IMG/VR virus record: IMGVR_UViG_3300028394_000223
Location: 1-31,484 of that record
DNA from: a virus
Strand: one strand, 5' to 3'
DNA length: 31,484 nt
The translations under genes and the position numbers were made by a program. This document shows positions 28,993-31,484 of this stretch, piece after piece (positions within the stretch are counted from its first letter, which is position 1; every line of letters starts with the position of its first letter). The notes beneath the pieces were generated by a model. It saw nothing but the letters and a program-made list of their open reading frames with translations. It had not been told where the DNA came from and made no database searches.

Positions 28993-30544
28993 CAAAGTCA
29001 CCCATTCCATCTAGATCATCAAGGTCGAAAATCATTGGCAAGCCGCCACCCTGTCCTTGCCACCACGCTGCACGTTCCAAACCCATGACAGCGGCAACCG
29101 CCAAGTCGATACGTCGAGCCGAATGTCGGCTTTCCTTAGACAGGCGAGAACCACGAGAGTCGACCCGAAGCGTTGCATTGCCAACATGACGAGCGAACAT
29201 TGGATCACCGTCATGCGTCATTGACTTATTCATGACCGCTTCATAGAACCGAGTTGTTGCTGGGGTCATGCGTGAAGCCGATTGTGGGAACAAAGTCACA
29301 GGAAGATTCTCATCTTCAAGCACTTGGAAAGTTCTCGCCCATCGGTAAGGGTCGCAAGCAATCTCTTCAACCTGCCACTTCAGGCAAGCATTACGGATTG
29401 ACTGCTCAACATCTGCGACCGGAACTTGCCAGTCAGCAGCCTCATTGTCAGGCTTTTCCCATGCCTCAACCACGAAAGCGTGAGGCACTTCCTCGACCGT
29501 CACGCCAACAATGGCAGTGCAGTCACCGTTGAACGAACCGTCAAAGGCAAGCACGACGGCAGTGCCATCGTCAATAATGCGCTCAGTGGCAATGCCATCC
29601 CAAGCGCCAGCCGGAAGCCAAGTGTCTGAGGTCGACATCCACTGATTACAGCGCTTTGTTCGGAACTCAGACTCAGGCGTTCGGTTGATAACCGACTCAA
29701 AATCTGAGGCGGCAACAATGTCATCAAAGCCAGGATTGGCATCAAGCCAAGTCTTCGGGTCACGATGATCCGAATCAGCTAGTGCTTCCCACCAAGCGAA
29801 GAAGAATGACGGGTCGGAAAGTTCGCCAGTGGCAACCTTTTGGCCGTACTGATACAAGCCATAACACAAGGAATCCCGACCGCTGGAATCAGTCTTGACC
29901 CCTGCGGTGGTGATGCCCACCATCATTGGTTCTTTGCGAGCGCCCTGAGCAAGGCTCATAACATCCCACAGTTCACGGTTGGGTTGGGCGTGAACCTCAT
30001 CGAAGATTGTCAGCGTAGGCGACAAGCCTTCCTTGGTGAAACTTTCCGATGAAAGCGCTCGGTATGTCGTGCCACTTTTCGGGTTGTAGATCGTATCCCT
30101 GAACACCTGTAAGAAGTCAGACAACTCAGGTTGAAGGCGAATCATTTCTTTCACAGTGCCGAACACAATCTTCGCCTGATCACGGTCAGCAGCGCAAGAA
30201 TAAATCTCACCGCCAGAAGGGCCGAGAACCAAATGCTCAAGGGCAAGAGATGCAGCCCAAGCCGACTTGCCATTCTTGCGTGGCAATCCAATCAAGGCGG
30301 TTCGGTGGCGAAGTGTTCCATCGGTCTTGAGTGCAAACAGTTGACGGGTAAGTTCCCGTTGCCAAGGTCTGAAAGTCATCGCCGAACCGGCATCACCAGC
30401 AATAGATTCTTTGGTGATTTTGCACAGTGCCTCAGCGAAGTCGACAACCTCTTCGCCACGACTGCGTTTCAAATCGGCAGGTGGAACAGGTGTCAACCAA
30501 CGTGGTGGCCATGCCTGAATCTTGCTCTTCCCCTGAGCCGCCAT
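28985..30544 (-). CDS. terL: Terminase large subunit
   Basis: A 519-residue packaging motor. ATPase: Walker A GLPRKNGKS (~86-94), Walker B LTIFDEVH (~178-185) and the coupling motif GITTAG (~210-215). Nuclease: acids in LAFDGSFNGD (~D335), ACDPYRW (~D398) and RRIDLAVAAV (~D480). It cuts the concatemer and pumps DNA into the prohead. I use ATG at 30544-30542 because it overlaps the kinase stop (TGATG); an earlier ATG at 30580 is possible. Confidence 0.93.
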   Translation of the reverse strand: MAAQGKSKIQAWPPRWLTPVPPADLKRSRGEEVVDFAEALCKITKESIAGDAGSAMTFRPWQRELTRQLFALKTDGTLRHRTALIGLPRKNGKSAWAASLALEHLVLGPSGGEIYSCAADRDQAKIVFGTVKEMIRLQPELSDFLQVFRDTIYNPKSGTTYRALSSESFTKEGLSPTLTIFDEVHAQPNRELWDVMSLAQGARKEPMMVGITTAGVKTDSSGRDSLCYGLYQYGQKVATGELSDPSFFFAWWEALADSDHRDPKTWLDANPGFDDIVAASDFESVINRTPESEFRTKRCNQWMSTSDTWLPAGAWDGIATERIIDDGTAVVLAFDGSFNGDCTAIVGVTVEEVPHAFVVEAWEKPDNEAADWQVPVADVEQSIRNACLKWQVEEIACDPYRWARTFQVLEDENLPVTLFPQSASRMTPATTRFYEAVMNKSMTHDGDPMFARHVGNATLRVDSRGSRLSKESRHSARRIDLAVAAVMGLERAAWWQGQGGGLPMIFDLDDLDGMGDFDA

Positions 30545-30981
30545 CAGTTCCCCCGAACGATTGTTTCTATGCTTCCCCAAGGTTCAAGGTGGACAGTGCG
30601 AAGCGCCTTCTTGAAGTCGAGGTGATACTTGCTGACAATCGACTTGGCGACCGGTGCAGTTCGATGATCCTGCGCCTTGTAAAGCAAAGGCAGGGAAGTG
30701 TTGAAGATGATGAGCCGAGTTTCAGCGCTGGACTCGCCAGCTAGTTGAAGCCAGAAGGCACGATGTCGGCGGTCAATGTGAGTGCCGTCGGCGATAACGT
30801 CAAGGCCATCATGGGCAGCCACCTCGGCACGACGGCGCAACTGGTTCATGAAGATGTTTGAATCAAGTGAGCGGTCAGCCCGAAGAGGCTCGGTGCTGGC
30901 GATGTGTTCGTCACCTGAAATGTTTCGGGCGAGCCACGTCGACTTCCCTGCACCAGGTGCGCCCATCAAGACCGTGATCAT
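30544..30981 (-). CDS. P-loop polynucleotide-kinase-like protein
   Basis: A 145-residue P-loop protein: Walker A GAPGAGKST (7-15) and DGTHIDRRHRAFWLQLA (~65-81), the pattern of AAA_33/polynucleotide-kinase type kinases, with a later basic lid-like region. It would transfer phosphate to a 5' end or small molecule. Its position between the terminase subunits, overlapping both (ATGA with the small, TGATG with the large), is unusual and suggests a role at DNA ends during packaging; that is inference. Confidence 0.78.
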   Translation of the reverse strand: MITVLMGAPGAGKSTWLARNISGDEHIASTEPLRADRSLDSNIFMNQLRRRAEVAAHDGLDVIADGTHIDRRHRAFWLQLAGESSAETRLIIFNTSLPLLYKAQDHRTAPVAKSIVSKYHLDFKKALRTVHLEPWGSIETIVRGN

Positions 30982-31427
30982 TTGGCCTGTCGCTTGGCGA
31001 TGAGGTTGTCCAAAGCGCTGGCACGTTTCACTTCAGCCACACCAAGGCGTGAACGTGAAGTCGGATCAAAGCCCAAACTGGCAAGCGCATCAGACAGCGA
31101 CTTGGTCAAAGCGACAACTGCACGAGCGTCGGCAGGTTCAGTGGTCGCCCGATACCTAGCACGAGCGATGGTCAAGTCGTCAGCTGCACGACAAGCGTTC
31201 TCGATTGCTGACAAGTCTGAATCTGGTGACAGCCAAGTGATAGCCATCGACCAGGCACGACCCCAAAGTTCCAGACCATCCTTGCCAAGGTCGGCTGGTG
31301 CGTCAGGAATCTTGATGGCCATCGGCAAAGTTTGGACAACAGCCAGTTCAGGAAGTTTGCGTCTTCCGGGATTTCCCTGCGCCCGTTTCAACTCGGCTGG
31401 CTTGGGCGGTCGACCGTTGGTTGCCAT
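30978..31427 (-). CDS. terS: Terminase small subunit (P27 family)
   Basis: A 149-residue protein with the P27-type start GRPPKPAELKRAQGNPGRRK, a central helical region (ADLGKDGLELWGRAWSMAIT) and a C-terminal helix-rich part with FDPTSRSRLGVAEVKR. It recognises phage DNA and recruits the large subunit. AGGA lies ten bases before the ATG used here. The frame has no stop up to the window end, and across a circular junction it would begin at the ATG at position 3, adding 20 residues; both starts are possible. Gene-free bases 31428-31484 hold only this possible extension. Confidence 0.85.
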   Translation of the reverse strand: MATNGRPPKPAELKRAQGNPGRRKLPELAVVQTLPMAIKIPDAPADLGKDGLELWGRAWSMAITWLSPDSDLSAIENACRAADDLTIARARYRATTEPADARAVVALTKSLSDALASLGFDPTSRSRLGVAEVKRASALDNLIAKRQAK

Positions 31428-31484
31428 GAGCGGAAGTCCTGCCTCGGGAGCGATTTCAAAGTTTTGCGAAAGTGTGCGAAATGG

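Noticed and set aside
30131-30625. 164-codon frame on the plus strand opposite the large terminase
   Set aside because: Antisense shadow of a gene with full ATPase and nuclease motifs; no coding signs of its own.
1-31484. Prophage or temperate phage
   Set aside because: No integrase, excisionase, attachment site or clear repressor was found on either strand, and no host genes flank the phage genes.

Overview
The window reads as a complete, or nearly complete, genome of a small tailed phage (siphovirus type) of an actinobacterium. The host guess rests on two WhiB-type iron-sulfur regulators, a family confined to Actinobacteria and their phages, and on an actinophage-style late-gene order. Base composition is moderate (near half G+C by eye), so a moderate-G+C actinobacterium is more likely than a high-G+C Streptomyces or Mycobacterium; this is inference. 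No integrase, excisionase, immunity repressor, tRNA or CRISPR array was seen, so a lytic life style is the simplest reading.

Every supported gene lies on the minus strand, so gene order runs from high to low coordinates. Packaging and head: small terminase, a polynucleotide-kinase-like P-loop protein, large terminase, a micro membrane protein, portal, a head maturation protease carrying a Dps/ferritin-like domain, HK97-type major capsid protein, a small protein, a glycosyltransferase, a long fibre and micro-genes (31.4 to 20.9 kb). Connectors and tail: Ig-fused head-tail adaptor, tail completion proteins, tail tube, a frameshifted pair of tail assembly chaperones, tape measure and minor tail proteins (20.9 to 13.8 kb). 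Lysis: small proteins, M23 endolysin and holin (13.8 to 12.4 kb). Then an HTH protein, metallophosphoesterase, glycosyltransferase, epimerase and a DUF6378-like protein (12.4 to 9.1 kb). A terminator-like structure and an AT-rich stretch with a TTGACA promoter separate this from the early block (8.9 to 0.1 kb): micro-genes, two WhiB proteins, a Holliday-junction-resolvase-like nuclease, a Cas4-like nuclease, an OB-fold-like protein and a Prim-Pol/helicase replication protein, followed by a repeat cluster with a DnaA box.

The two window ends appear to join. The first three bases, read on the minus strand, are an ATG with a good ribosome binding site. If position 1 is joined to position 31484, that ATG is in frame with the small terminase and no stop intervenes. 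The genome would then be a ring with two same-direction transcription units: an early one from about position 8950 and a late one from a promoter/operator at about 67 to 113.

The most notable points are: (1) a full Dps-like domain, with the H-H-D-E ferroxidase spacing of E. coli Dps, fused to the prohead protease, with an internal start that could make protease alone; (2) a canonical C CCT TTA slippery site joining two tail chaperone frames; (3) an almost gapless chain of overlapping genes containing several proteins of 32 to 52 residues that ordinary gene calling misses; (4) five copies of GGGGCARTA plus a perfect DnaA box behind the replication gene; (5) a kinase between the two terminase genes; and (6) a fibre gene placed inside the head module.
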